Shown here: one piece after another, positions 53,953 through 63,551 of the stretch
Position numbering within the stretch: position 1 is the first letter of the stretch
Layout of the letters: every line of letters starts with the position of its first letter
Assembly (NCBI GenBank): GCA_963698435.1
Contig: CAVOQV010000005.1
Span: forward strand, 1 to 64,000
Reading direction: 5' to 3'
DNA: 64,000 nucleotides
From: Sva-07 sp963698435
GTDB lineage: Bacteria > Actinomycetota > Acidimicrobiia > Acidimicrobiales > Ilumatobacteraceae
Program-made: the position numbers and the translations under genes
The notes under the pieces: generated by a model
The model's input: only the letters and a program-made list of their open reading frames with translations
What the model was told of the DNA's origin: nothing
Databases searched by the model: none

Positions 53953-54028
53953 ACTGCACCTCCACGTCGTATTCGTCAACAACTCGCCGCGCTGGTCGCG
54001 ACATCGGGCACGAGAGCGCCGCCGATGG

Positions 54029-54781
54029 TCAGCGGAAGAGGTCCCGTTCGGCGTCGCGGAGCACCGGTGCCATCGTGGCCGTGTCGTCGGTGGTCCAGTC
54101 GTAGCCGCGAATGACGGCGACCGGCACCCGGCTCGTGTTGCCCTTGACGAGCTCGGCTGCCGCGGTCAATTCGTCGACCGCACAGATCTCCTGCACCCGG
54201 AACTCGTGACCGTGCGGGTCGACCTCGCCGATGTAGCTGCGAAGCGGGTGGATTCCGGCGACGCCGATCGCGATGTCGGTCTGCCCTTCCCGCCACGGAC
54301 GCCCGAAGGTGTCGCTGATCACCACGGCCACGTCGACACCGAGTTCGGCGAATCGCCCGCGGAACCGGCGCGCGGACGCATCGGAGTCCTTCGGCAGCAC
54401 GAGCACACGTCCGTGCGCCCCACTGGACGACTGGTCGACGCCCGAATTCGCGCAGCAGAACCCGTGATGGGTCTCGGTGATCAACACCGGCCCGATCTGG
54501 CGGATCACCCGTTTCGACTCGCGGAGCACGACCTCGACGACGCGCGGATCCTTCTCCCATCGTTCGGCCCACGACACCGCGAACGGTGACGGTTCGATGT
54601 CGTCGAGTTCGACCGCACAGCCTTCGGCCTTCGACACGATCTTCGAGGTGATCACGACGACGTCGCGATCGGCGAGTGGTGTCCCCGTCGCCGCCGCCGC
54701 GTCCAGGGTCTGCTTGGCGAGGTCGTCACCGGCCTCGATCTCGGGCAGGCCCTCAACGCCGAAGACCTCGATGCGCGCCAC
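54029..54781 (-). CDS. cofE: Coenzyme F420-0:L-glutamate ligase
   Basis: A 250-residue enzyme that adds glutamates to F420-0 using GTP. Landmarks: ADRDVVVITSKIVSKAEG, ITETHHGFCCANSGVDQSS, VVISDTFGRPWREGQTDIAIGVAGIHP (metal and GTP contacts). This is the stand-alone CofE length; mycobacterial FbiB carries an added nitroreductase-like C-terminal domain that is missing here. GTG start at 54781. It lies 2 bases from the hydrolase gene on the same strand. It is direct evidence that the organism makes F420. Confidence 0.92.
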   Translation of the reverse strand: MARIEVFGVEGLPEIEAGDDLAKQTLDAAAATGTPLADRDVVVITSKIVSKAEGCAVELDDIEPSPFAVSWAERWEKDPRVVEVVLRESKRVIRQIGPVLITETHHGFCCANSGVDQSSSGAHGRVLVLPKDSDASARRFRGRFAELGVDVAVVISDTFGRPWREGQTDIAIGVAGIHPLRSYIGEVDPHGHEFRVQEICAVDELTAAAELVKGNTSRVPVAVIRGYDWTTDDTATMAPVLRDAERDLFR

Positions 54782-54783
54782 GG

Positions 54784-55569
54784 TCAGTTGGGCAGTCCGG
54801 CGAGGAACTCGCGGATCGCCGCGTTGACCGGTTCGGGGTTGGTGAGATTGGCGGCGTGAGCGCCTACCACCTTGACGACGGGTCCGGAGCCGGGGAGGCC
54901 CGCGGCGAGCGTCTCGGCCTTGTCCATCGAGATCGACACGTCTTCGGTACCGTGCACGACGAGCGCCGGGCACGTGATCTCACCGAGGCGGTCGGTGACA
55001 TCGTCGCGCGACATCAGCGTGGCGAAGGGCTGCTGGATGTAGTCGTTCGGTTGCTGCTTCCACTTCGCGATCCACGCTGGATTGACCTCAGGATCGGAGA
55101 TGATCAGCCCGGCGGCCGCTTCGACCAACTCGTCGACCGGTCCCGCAGCGAGCCACGTATCGCGCATGGCTTCGTAGCCGGGCACGACCTCGGGGTCCTC
55201 GACGCCCGCCTGGGTGTCGAGGAGGATCAGCGCCCGCACTCGGTCCGGTGCGGTGAGCGCCACGCGCAGCGAGAGGAAGCCGCCCTGGCTCATCCCGCCG
55301 ACGACCGCTCGCTCGATCCCGAGGTGGTCCAGCAACGCCAGACAGTCGGTCGCCGAATCCCAGTAGGTGAACGGCTCGCCGTCGTATTCCGTTTGCCCGA
55401 ACCCCCGCTCGTCCCAGGTGATCACCCGGTAGTCGTCGCGGAGGGCGGCCACCTGATGGACGAACATCTCGCTGTCCATCAGGAACCCGTGGGCGAGGAT
55501 CACCGGGGGACCGTCACCGCCGGTGTCCTCGAAGAAGATCCGTTGTCCGTTGATGTCGGCGTGCGGCAT
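54784..55569 (-). CDS. Alpha/beta hydrolase
   Basis: A 261-residue hydrolase with VILAHGFLMDSEMF, WDERGFGQTEY, nucleophile elbow GGMSQGGFLS (Ser) and a later GAHAANLTNP His. The next gene is divergent menB, 34 bases between start codons. A MenH-like role (a hydrolase-fold lyase of menaquinone synthesis) is possible by context but cannot be shown. It shares an operon with cofE downstream. Confidence 0.85.
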   Translation of the reverse strand: MPHADINGQRIFFEDTGGDGPPVILAHGFLMDSEMFVHQVAALRDDYRVITWDERGFGQTEYDGEPFTYWDSATDCLALLDHLGIERAVVGGMSQGGFLSLRVALTAPDRVRALILLDTQAGVEDPEVVPGYEAMRDTWLAAGPVDELVEAAAGLIISDPEVNPAWIAKWKQQPNDYIQQPFATLMSRDDVTDRLGEITCPALVVHGTEDVSISMDKAETLAAGLPGSGPVVKVVGAHAANLTNPEPVNAAIREFLAGLPN

Positions 55570-55603
55570 GGGCGAACGGTACCCGATCGGCCAACATGGG
55601 GCG

Positions 55604-56536
<933 letters not shown>

Positions 56537-56557
56537 TGGCCCCACCAGCCCAACCCC

Positions 56558-56608
56558 GTTTGCGTGCGAATTCGGGTGGGACGAACCACCCAGATCTGCA
56601 CGCAAACG
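56558..56608. repeat. Hairpin-forming repeat, copy B
   Basis: A 51-base element with ends GTTTGCGTGC and GCACGCAAAC (a perfect inverted pair) and an inner pair GGGTGG/CCACCC. It lies between menB and the rRNA methylase gene, 21 bases after the menB stop. It aligns without gaps with the copy at 19554-19604. See also the repeat finding. Confidence 0.6.
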
Positions 56609-56624
56609 CCGACGTGGGGTCGCG

Positions 56625-57419
56625 GTGACGGCCGTGATTCTGATCGAGGATCCGGACGATCCTCGCTACCGCCAGTTCCGGCTCAACGAGCGGGGCCTGG
56701 CGAGCCGCGCCGACAAGCGTGACGACGCAGGGGCCGGGATGTTCCTCGCCGAGGGGGATCTCGTCGTCGAGCGGGCGCTCGCCGCCGGGTGCCGTCCGGT
56801 CGCCGCCTTGGTCGATGCCGAGCGGGTCCCCGACATCGCCGCATCGCTCGACTGCCCCGTCTACGGCGGCGGTGTCGAGGTGCGCAAGGTCGTCTCGCAG
56901 CTCGGTGTCCCATTGTCGATCATCACGCTGTTCGACCGTCCGGCGCGCCCGAGTGTGACGGAGCTGGCCGCAACAGCGAAGCGACTGGTGGTCGTCGAAG
57001 CGGTCGACAACCCGGCCAACATCGGTTCGATCATCCGCAACGCAGCAGCGCTCGGCTGGGACGGACTGATCCTCGACCACACGAGCGCCGACCCGTTGGC
57101 CCGCCGCTCACTCCGAGTCGCGATGGGCACGGTGTTCTCGCTCCCCCACGCCCGTACGACGGACCTCGCCGGTGAACTCCGAGCGCTCGACGACATCGAG
57201 TTCTACGCGATGACACCGGACCCCGACGCCGTCCCGATCGGGTCGATCACGCCCGGCGACCGCATCGGCGTGATGATCGGCTCCGAGCGCTCGGGCCTCA
57301 GCGACGAGCTCCTCGCGCTCGCCACCCCGGTGCGCATCCCGATGGCGGCCGGCGTCGACTCGCTCAACGCCGCTGCCGCCACCGCCGTCGCGTGCTTCGC
57401 TCTCGGCCCTCGGGCCTGA
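56625..57419 (+). CDS. SpoU/TrmH-family RNA 2'-O-methyltransferase
   Basis: A 264-residue enzyme with a trefoil-knot SAM fold. The three SpoU motifs are intact: NPANIGSIIRNAAALG (motif 1), IGSERSGLS (motif 2) and IPMAAGVDSLNAAAA (motif 3). The N-terminal ~90 residues form an L30e-like RNA-binding domain. The target (tRNA or 23S rRNA ribose) cannot be read from sequence. GTG start at 56625. It is followed 22 bases later by purU. Confidence 0.9.
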   Translation: MTAVILIEDPDDPRYRQFRLNERGLASRADKRDDAGAGMFLAEGDLVVERALAAGCRPVAALVDAERVPDIAASLDCPVYGGGVEVRKVVSQLGVPLSIITLFDRPARPSVTELAATAKRLVVVEAVDNPANIGSIIRNAAALGWDGLILDHTSADPLARRSLRVAMGTVFSLPHARTTDLAGELRALDDIEFYAMTPDPDAVPIGSITPGDRIGVMIGSERSGLSDELLALATPVRIPMAAGVDSLNAAAATAVACFALGPRA

Positions 57420-57441
57420 GTTCGACGGTAGAACGGGTGCC

Positions 57442-58303
57442 GTGACCGCCGTCCTCCTGCTCTCGTGCCCCGACCAACCCGGCGTCGTCGCGGCGACGGC
57501 GCAATTCCTGGCGGACAACGACGGCAACATCGTCCACGCGGAGCAGCACGTCGATCCCGGGAACCGGCGACGGCGATGCGGTGTTCTTCCAGCGCATCGA
57601 GTTCGATCTCGATGGGTTCGGTCTCGAACGGGACCAGATCGTCGACGCCTTCGCGCCGGTCGCCCAGCGCCTCGGCATGACCGTCGACCTCCGCTTCACC
57701 GACACCCCGACACCCACGGCGATCATGGCCTCGCGCCAGCCGCACTGCCTGTACGACCTCCTCACCCGTTGGCGAAGCGGCGAGCTGGCCATGGATCTGC
57801 GCCTCATCGTGTCGAACCATCCGGATCACGCCGGCATCGCCGAGCACATGGGAGTGCCGTACCTCCACCTCCCGGTCACGCCCGACACGAAGTCCGAACA
57901 GGAATCACAGGTGCTCCCCGCGCTCGAGGCCCACGACGTCGAGCTGGTCGTGATGGCGCGCTACATGCAGATCCTCAGCGATCGCTTCGTCGCGGCGCAC
58001 CAGAACCGGATCATCAACATCCACCACTCGTTCCTCCCGGCGTTCGTCGGCGCCAACCCCTACCGGCAGGCCTACGAGCGAGGCGTGAAGCTGATCGGAG
58101 CCACCGCGCACTACGCGACCGCAGACCTCGACGAGGGGCCGATCATCGAGCAGGACACCGCCCACGTCACGCACCGCGACGACGTCGGCCGTCTGACGTC
58201 GCGTGGCCGTGACCTCGAGACGATCGTCCTCGCGCGCGCTGTCCGCGCCCACCTCGAACACCGCATCATCGTCCACGGCCGCAAGACGGTCGTCTTCTCC
58301 TGA
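57442..58303 (+). pseudogene. purU: Formyltetrahydrofolate deformylase, single frame break near the N terminus
   Basis: PurU releases formate from 10-formyl-THF to feed purine synthesis. The N-terminal ACT domain opens in one frame (M-T-A-V-L-L-L-S-C-P-D-Q-P-G), reaches HAEQHVDPG near 57,560, then the other frame takes over with TGDGDAVFFQRIEFDL. From there the enzyme is complete: MARYMQILS, NIHHSFLPAFVGANPY (His), GATAHYATADLDEGPIIEQD (Asp). A single-base indel in the GGGAACC region would restore one 286-residue protein. Because the rest is perfect, an assembly error is quite likely. Confidence 0.82.
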
Positions 58304-58307
58304 CAGA

Positions 58308-59144
58308 TCAGTTCGTCGCGTCGACCGCGGCCCGGCGAGACCGCCGACCCCGAGGAGCGCTGCCGCTCGGCTCCCACGTGAAGCGACGCAGGGCCACGAC
58401 GAGTCCGAGCGCACCCCACAGCGCCACATAGCCCATGCTCGCCCAGTCGAAGGCGGGTGGTTCGACGAACGGCGTGAAACAGTCCTGGAACGATTCGGCA
58501 AAGTGCTTGAGCGGGAAGAAGTTTCCGAGGGCCACGATCCAATCCGGCGCATCGTCGACCTGGATGAAGATGTTCGACACGAACGCCATCGGCAGGATGA
58601 TCGCGTTGGCGGCCGCCGACGCCGAACTCGCCGACTTGACGACCGCCGCGAGCGCCATGCCGAGCGCTGCGAACGAGCCGACGCCGACGAGGAAGGTCAT
58701 GACGGCCGCCGGCATCTTGGCCGGCTCGATCTCGAGGTCGTAGACCACCACCCCGAGCGCCAGCATGAGGACGACGCCGACGAACGCGATGATCACCGCC
58801 GACGCGATGAAGCCGGCGAGATAGACCCAGGTCGGCAGCGGCGTGCCACGCCAGCGCTTCAGGACCCCTTCGTCCCGCCGCAACGGCACCATGTTCGCAA
58901 GGTTGGTGAACGTCGCCGACACCGCGGTGAACGCGGCGAGACCCCCGGTGTAGAACTGCTGCGCCGAGATCTCGCCCTCAGAGGTGGAGAAGGTGCCATC
59001 GCCGAAGAGCACGTTGAAGAGTACGAGCATGATCAACGGCAACCCGAGTGTGAAGAACACGGCGACCGGGATCCGCCAGAACGTGACGATCTGGTAGCGG
59101 GTCTGCGCCGCCAGGAGACTCACGGTCGAGGGGAACGCCGTCAC
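58308..59144 (-). CDS. ABC-2-type permease
   Basis: A 278-residue membrane protein with about six helices and the ABC2_membrane pattern (LPLIMLVLFNVLFGDGTFS near the start, then long hydrophobic stretches). It partners the ATPase encoded upstream, with which its gene overlaps by 4 bases. Drug, lipid or polysaccharide export are options. A highly basic C terminus (GSAPRGRRSRRAAV) faces the cytosol. Confidence 0.85.
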   Translation of the reverse strand: MTAFPSTVSLLAAQTRYQIVTFWRIPVAVFFTLGLPLIMLVLFNVLFGDGTFSTSEGEISAQQFYTGGLAAFTAVSATFTNLANMVPLRRDEGVLKRWRGTPLPTWVYLAGFIASAVIIAFVGVVLMLALGVVVYDLEIEPAKMPAAVMTFLVGVGSFAALGMALAAVVKSASSASAAANAIILPMAFVSNIFIQVDDAPDWIVALGNFFPLKHFAESFQDCFTPFVEPPAFDWASMGYVALWGALGLVVALRRFTWEPSGSAPRGRRSRRAAVDATN

Positions 59145-60067
59145 GGATCGACCCCTTGCGCATCGTCGGTCAACGACAGGTAGACGTCCTCCAACGACAC
59201 CCGACTCACCGACAGCGACTCGAGTTCGACGCCGGCGTCGACCGCCCAGCCGGTGACGCGATGCACCGCAGCGGTCGGTTGTTCGACACTCGCCTCGACC
59301 AGTCTTCCGGACACCCGGATGTCGACTCCGAGGAGGTGACCGAACGTGGACGCAGCGTCGCCGGCATGCACGCCGTCGGGCAGCATGAAACTGATCACGG
59401 TGCCACTGACCTGGCCGATCAGCTGATCCGGAGACCCCTCGGCGATCATCCGGCCGCGAGAGAGCACACCCACACGGTCCGCGAGGTGCTCGGCCTCGTC
59501 GAGGTAGTGCGTCGTCAGCAGCACGGTCGTGCCGTCATCGCCGAGCGACTCGATCAGATCCCACGATTTCCGGCGCGCTGACGGATCGAAGCCGGTCGTC
59601 GGCTCGTCGAGGAAGAGCAGTTCCGGGCGCCCCACGATGCCGAGGGCCAGGTCGACGCGTCGACGCTGACCGCCGGAGAGTGAGCTGATGCGTGCGTCGA
59701 CCTTCTCGTCGAGACCGACCAAGCCGACCACCTCGTCGATCGGGCGAGGGTTCCGGTAGCACCCGCCGTACAACTCGATCACCTCGCGCACCGTGAACTC
59801 GGCCTCGACGCCGGACGACTGCAACACGATGCCGATCCGGTCACGGAAGTCGCGACCGGCGTTCCCGGGATCGACGCCCAGCACGTCGACCGTCCCCGAT
59901 GTGGCGGTCCGGTGTCCTTCGAGGATCTCGACAGCGGTCGACTTGCCGGCACCGTTCTCGCCGAGGAGGGCGTACACCTCGCCGGCAGCGATCGAGAAGG
60001 TCAGGCCATCGACCGCGTGAACCTCGCCGTAGTGCTTGTGGAGATCGTGTACGTCGACGACGGCCAT
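59141..60067 (-). CDS. ABC transporter ATP-binding protein
   Basis: A 308-residue ATPase. Walker A LLGENGAGKST, signature LSGGQRRRVDL, Walker B LLFLDEPTTGFDP and the His switch TTHYLDEAEHL are complete. About 80 C-terminal residues past the ATPase core form the extension common in drug-exporter (DrrA-like) subunits. ATG 60067 is followed by the standard strand VDVHDLHKHYGEVHAVDG. Forms an exporter with the permease downstream. Confidence 0.92.
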   Translation of the reverse strand: MAVVDVHDLHKHYGEVHAVDGLTFSIAAGEVYALLGENGAGKSTAVEILEGHRTATSGTVDVLGVDPGNAGRDFRDRIGIVLQSSGVEAEFTVREVIELYGGCYRNPRPIDEVVGLVGLDEKVDARISSLSGGQRRRVDLALGIVGRPELLFLDEPTTGFDPSARRKSWDLIESLGDDGTTVLLTTHYLDEAEHLADRVGVLSRGRMIAEGSPDQLIGQVSGTVISFMLPDGVHAGDAASTFGHLLGVDIRVSGRLVEASVEQPTAAVHRVTGWAVDAGVELESLSVSRVSLEDVYLSLTDDAQGVDP

Positions 60068-60079
60068 GCCTCAGCGAAC

Positions 60080-60517
60080 CTATCGTCCTCTCGGCGACGA
60101 GATCGGCAATCCAGAGTCGTTGCGCAGATGCTCGGCCGCCGGCACGAAGTAGGCCATCAGTTGGTCCGCGATGTCGTCGGGTGTCGAACGCTCGGCGCAG
60201 ACGCGCTCGACTGCAGCCGCCATGTGGACCAACCACCGATCGCGTTCGAGGGGACCGATGTGGAAGGGGAAGTGGCGCATCCTCAGCCGGGGGTGCCCGC
60301 GCTCTTCCATGTACGTGGCCGGGCCACCCCAGTACTGGGCGAGGAACATCGCGAGCCGGTGACGGGCTCCCGTGAGGTCGGGCTGCTCCGGGTAGAGCGG
60401 CAGCAGCACCTCGTCGGTGGCCACACCTTCGTAGAACGCGTCGACGAGGGCCTCGAAGAACGGCATCCCGCCGACTCGGAAAAACAACGTGGGCGCCGTG
60501 TCGTGCACGGCGCCCAC
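60080..60517 (-). CDS. Truncated haemoglobin, group II (trHbO-like)
   Basis: A 145-residue 2-on-2 globin. The proximal His is H82 in RLRMRHFPF, the G8 Trp is W95, and B10 and CD1 Tyr candidates are Y29 and Y42. The QYWGGPATYMEERGHPRLRM block is the group II signature. These bind O2 tightly and help detoxify NO or deliver O2. The start is unclear: GTG 60517 and GTG 60508 lie inside a strong hairpin, with a TTG right after it (60487). TTLFFRVGG-like homology begins at residue 10. Confidence 0.88.
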   Translation of the reverse strand: MGAVHDTAPTLFFRVGGMPFFEALVDAFYEGVATDEVLLPLYPEQPDLTGARHRLAMFLAQYWGGPATYMEERGHPRLRMRHFPFHIGPLERDRWLVHMAAAVERVCAERSTPDDIADQLMAYFVPAAEHLRNDSGLPISSPRGR

Positions 60518-60520
60518 GTT
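60481..60520 (-). terminator. Intrinsic terminator overlapping the globin start region
   Basis: On the minus strand a perfect 15-bp stem (AACGTGGGCGCCGTG and its complement at 60486-60500 and 60506-60520) with a 5-base loop is followed at once by GTTTTT. This is a classic Rho-independent terminator. It should end transcription from the 69-residue protein gene upstream, yet it also covers the GTG starts of the globin gene. Confidence 0.7.
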
Positions 60521-60604
60521 AGGGGGACTTCTCCGGGAAGCGGAGGGGGCGCCACCTCCGGAGATCTGGTGGCCGAACGACGTCGGCCGATGCGCGAGGG
60601 TCGC

Positions 60605-60814
60605 TCAGGCGTCGGCGAACAACGCTTCGGCGTCGAACTTGCGGTACTCCACGAGCTCTTCGGTGTTGAGCACGAACGGCGTCGCACCGTTGCACGGGTC
60701 GAGCACGAGGGCATCGTCGGTCGCGAGCAGCACCAGCACGGTGATGACGTCGTCGTCGGCCTTGATCTCGATCACGTCGCCGGTGTGCAGCTTTTCCATC
60801 AACATCGTCGTCAT
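60605..60814 (-). CDS. Small conserved actinobacterial protein, unknown function
   Basis: A 69-residue acidic protein with a strand-rich pattern (HTGDVIEIKADDDVITVLVLLATDDALVLDP) and an NTEELVEYRKFD segment. AAGGAAC lies just upstream of ATG 60814 as a ribosome site. No family is recognised. It is followed by a U-tailed hairpin, so it may be a single-gene unit. Confidence 0.6.
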   Translation of the reverse strand: MTTMLMEKLHTGDVIEIKADDDVITVLVLLATDDALVLDPCNGATPFVLNTEELVEYRKFDAEALFADA

Positions 60815-60951
60815 GTCAGTTCCTTGGGAGATTCGGGGTGCCGTGCGGAGTGATCTTCGCCGGCGTGTTCAAGACATCGGTAAGAACCGCTGCGACCTTG
60901 AGGAATTCCCTCGGCAGTACGTGTCAGACGTCACTCGGTGGGGACAGCGTC

Positions 60952-61815
60952 TCAATGGAAGTCGGGTTCGACGTAGTCGACGAACAGGTCGGGCAACCCG
61001 TCGGAGACCTTGACGGGATACACCGGCGGGCGCTTCTCCAGAAAGCTCTCGACGCCTTCTCGTGCGTCAGCACTGGCGCCCCGCGATTGGATGCCACGCG
61101 AATCGACCCGGTGCGCCTCCATCGGGTGGCTGGCGCCGAGCATGCGCCACAGCATCTGTCGGGTCAATGCCACCGAGACCGGCGCGGTGTTGTCGGCGAT
61201 CTCCCGAGCGAGCTCACGGGCGGCCGGCAACAGGCCGTCGGGAGTGTGCACACTGCGCACCAGACCCCGCTCGAGCGCCTCGCTCGCCGGGAACACCCGG
61301 CCCGAGTAGCACCATTCGGCGGCGGTGCTGATGCCGACCAGTCGCGGCAGGAACCACGACGAGCAGGCCTCGGGAACGATGCCTCGTCGTGCGAACACGA
61401 ACCCGAAACGGGCGTTGTCCGAGGCGAGCCGGAAGTCCATCGGCAAGGTCATCGTGACCCCGACACCGACGGCGGCGCCGTTGATCGCTCCGATCACGGG
61501 TTTGGTGCAGTCGAAGATCCGCAGCGACACCATGCCGCCACCGTCACGCGGAACCCCGACCGGAGTCTGGATGTCGGATCCGCCCTTGGCGAACGTCTCG
61601 CCTCCCCCGCCGAGGTCAGCGCCGGCGCAGAACGCCCGCTCCCCTGCCCCCGTGACGATCACCACCCGTACGTCGTCGTCGGCGTCCACTCGATCGAACG
61701 CGTCGATCAACTCCCGCATCATCACATCGGTGAACGCATTCATCCGCTCAGGCCGCGACAACGTGATCGTCGCAATCGAGTCGGCCACCTCGTACCTGAT
61801 CTGCGAATACTCCAT
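60952..61815 (-). CDS. Enoyl-CoA hydratase/isomerase family protein
   Basis: A 287-residue crotonase. The oxyanion-hole patterns AFCAGADLGGGG and GAINGAAVGVGVTMTLPMDFRLAS are present, and the FVFARRGIVPEACSSWFLPRLVGI block is common in hydratases related to medium-chain acyl or aryl-CoA. The C-terminal SFLEKRPPVYPVKVSDGLPDLF is extended. The precise substrate is unknown. It lies 32 bases after ftsX on the same strand, but it is not part of the division module by function. Confidence 0.87.
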   Translation of the reverse strand: MEYSQIRYEVADSIATITLSRPERMNAFTDVMMRELIDAFDRVDADDDVRVVIVTGAGERAFCAGADLGGGGETFAKGGSDIQTPVGVPRDGGGMVSLRIFDCTKPVIGAINGAAVGVGVTMTLPMDFRLASDNARFGFVFARRGIVPEACSSWFLPRLVGISTAAEWCYSGRVFPASEALERGLVRSVHTPDGLLPAARELAREIADNTAPVSVALTRQMLWRMLGASHPMEAHRVDSRGIQSRGASADAREGVESFLEKRPPVYPVKVSDGLPDLFVDYVEPDFH

Positions 61816-61847
61816 GCACCGGACCGTAGTCAGGCGGCCCGTCCGAC

Positions 61848-62750
61848 TCAGATGTCGAGGAACCTGGACGCCGCGATCCCGGAACCGATGGCGCCGGCCA
61901 GTGCCCCGATGACGAGCATGATCAGCATCACCGTCTGGTCGTAGCCGTCGACGACGACGAGCGCGGAGAAGCCGCTGTTGTCGGGGAAGCTCTCCACACC
62001 GGAGGTCCACTGCGAGTTCCATGCCCAGAGCCCCACGCTGGCGAGGACGCCTCCGATGATGCCGTGGAGCAGCCCTTCGAGCATGAAGGGGATCCGGATG
62101 AACCAGTCGGTGGCGCCGACCAGTTTCATCACTTCGATTTCTCTTCGTCTCGCGAAGATCGCGGTTCGAATCGTGTTCCAGATCAACAGGATCGCGGCGA
62201 GCAGCAGGAACACCGACAGCAACAGGAGCCGGAATCCGAAGAAGCTCTGGAGTTGGCTGATCAGACTGATCTGGTCCTCGGCGAAGCTGACATCGTAGAC
62301 ACCCGGGAGTTCGGCGAACTGGTCGGAGACCTGCCGGAGGAGATCGACGTCGGTGCCTTCGGTCGGAACGGCCTTGAACTGCGTGAGGATCGTGTCCTCG
62401 GTGAGCAGTTCTCGAACGCCGGGTTCACCGGCGAAGATCCGGTCAGCTTCCTCGAGCGAGCAGATCTCGTCGCAGTACTCGAAGGACTCGATGAACTGGT
62501 CGCTCGAGGTGAGCGCATCGCCGACGAGCGTGAGCTGGTCCTCGGTCGCGGTCGGATTCATGAAGACGATCATCTCGACGCCGCCTTCCCAGCGAGCGAG
62601 CAGGTTGTCGAAGGCGTGTTGGCTGAGCAGAGTCAGGCCGACCCCCAGCAGCGAGATCGCGGCGGTGATGATCGAGGCGACGGTGAGGGTGGCGTTGCGG
62701 CGGAAGCTGTCGAAGGTTTCGCGCAGCGTGTATCGGAGTCGGGACAGCAT
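61848..62750 (-). CDS. ftsX: Cell division protein FtsX
   Basis: A 300-residue membrane protein with four helices. A large extracytoplasmic loop between TM1 and TM2 carries LISSLQ-like substrate contacts for peptidoglycan hydrolase activation. The N-terminal RYTLRETFDSFRRNATLTVASIITAAISLLGVG is the actinobacterial FtsX start. It forms the FtsEX complex with FtsE encoded 9 bases upstream. In actinobacteria FtsX activates RipC-type hydrolases. Confidence 0.93.
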   Translation of the reverse strand: MLSRLRYTLRETFDSFRRNATLTVASIITAAISLLGVGLTLLSQHAFDNLLARWEGGVEMIVFMNPTATEDQLTLVGDALTSSDQFIESFEYCDEICSLEEADRIFAGEPGVRELLTEDTILTQFKAVPTEGTDVDLLRQVSDQFAELPGVYDVSFAEDQISLISQLQSFFGFRLLLLSVFLLLAAILLIWNTIRTAIFARRREIEVMKLVGATDWFIRIPFMLEGLLHGIIGGVLASVGLWAWNSQWTSGVESFPDNSGFSALVVVDGYDQTVMLIMLVIGALAGAIGSGIAASRFLDI

Positions 62751-62759
62751 GGGGTCAGC

Positions 62760-63437
62760 TCACTCGTAGACGCCGCGGGCCTGGTCGCGCACGATGACGC
62801 CTCGGTCGAGTTGGATGACCCGTTTGCGCATCGTGTTGACGATGCGCTGGTCGTGGGTGGCCATCACGACGGTGGTGCCGGTCTTGTTGATCCGGTCGAG
62901 CAGCCGCATGATGCCTTCGCCGGTGGCGGGGTCGAGGTTGCCGGTGGGCTCGTCGGCGAGCATGATCAGCGGCCGGTTGACGAAAGCCCGAGCGACGGAG
63001 ACACGCTGCTGCTCGCCACCTGAGAGTTGATGCGGGAGCCGGTCTTCCTTGCCGGCGAGACCGACGAGTTCGAGCACCGCCGGCACCTGCTGCTTGATGA
63101 CGTGCGATGGCCGGCCGATGACCTCCTGGGCGAAGGCCACGTTCTCGAACACGTTCTTCTCGAGGAGCAGCTTGTAGTCCTGGAAGATGTTGCCGATGTT
63201 GCGCCGCAGGTGAGGCACGCGGCTCGGGGGCATGTCGACGATGTTGCGACCAGCGACCCAGACCGCACCGCGTTCGGGCCGGTCCTGGCGGTTGAGCATG
63301 CGCAGCAGGGTGCTCTTGCCTGAACCGGACGGGCCGACGAGGAACACGAACTCGCCCTTCGCAACGTCGAAGCTGGCGTCGCGAACCGCGACGATCTCGG
63401 TCGAATAGCTCTTGGTGACGTTCTCGAGTCGAATCAT
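62760..63437 (-). CDS. ftsE: Cell division ATP-binding protein FtsE
   Basis: A 225-residue ABC ATPase with Walker A GPSGSGKS, signature LSGGEQQRV, and Walker B LIMLADEPTGNLDP. Length and IRLENVTKSYSTEIVAVRDAS N terminus are those of FtsE. It drives conformational change in FtsX at the septum. The order prfB-ftsE-ftsX is widely conserved in actinobacteria and firmicutes; smpB and ssrA, which often follow, are not here. Confidence 0.95.
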   Translation of the reverse strand: MIRLENVTKSYSTEIVAVRDASFDVAKGEFVFLVGPSGSGKSTLLRMLNRQDRPERGAVWVAGRNIVDMPPSRVPHLRRNIGNIFQDYKLLLEKNVFENVAFAQEVIGRPSHVIKQQVPAVLELVGLAGKEDRLPHQLSGGEQQRVSVARAFVNRPLIMLADEPTGNLDPATGEGIMRLLDRINKTGTTVVMATHDQRIVNTMRKRVIQLDRGVIVRDQARGVYE

Positions 63438-63551
63438 GGTGAGTCTCTCCCCGAAGGGCTCGCCAAGGGTATCGCCGATGTTGCGCGCAGTGGGGTCAGA
63501 GCTCGGCCAGGCCCCTGACGTGCAGCGATCACGTTGGAGGAGGGATCGGTC

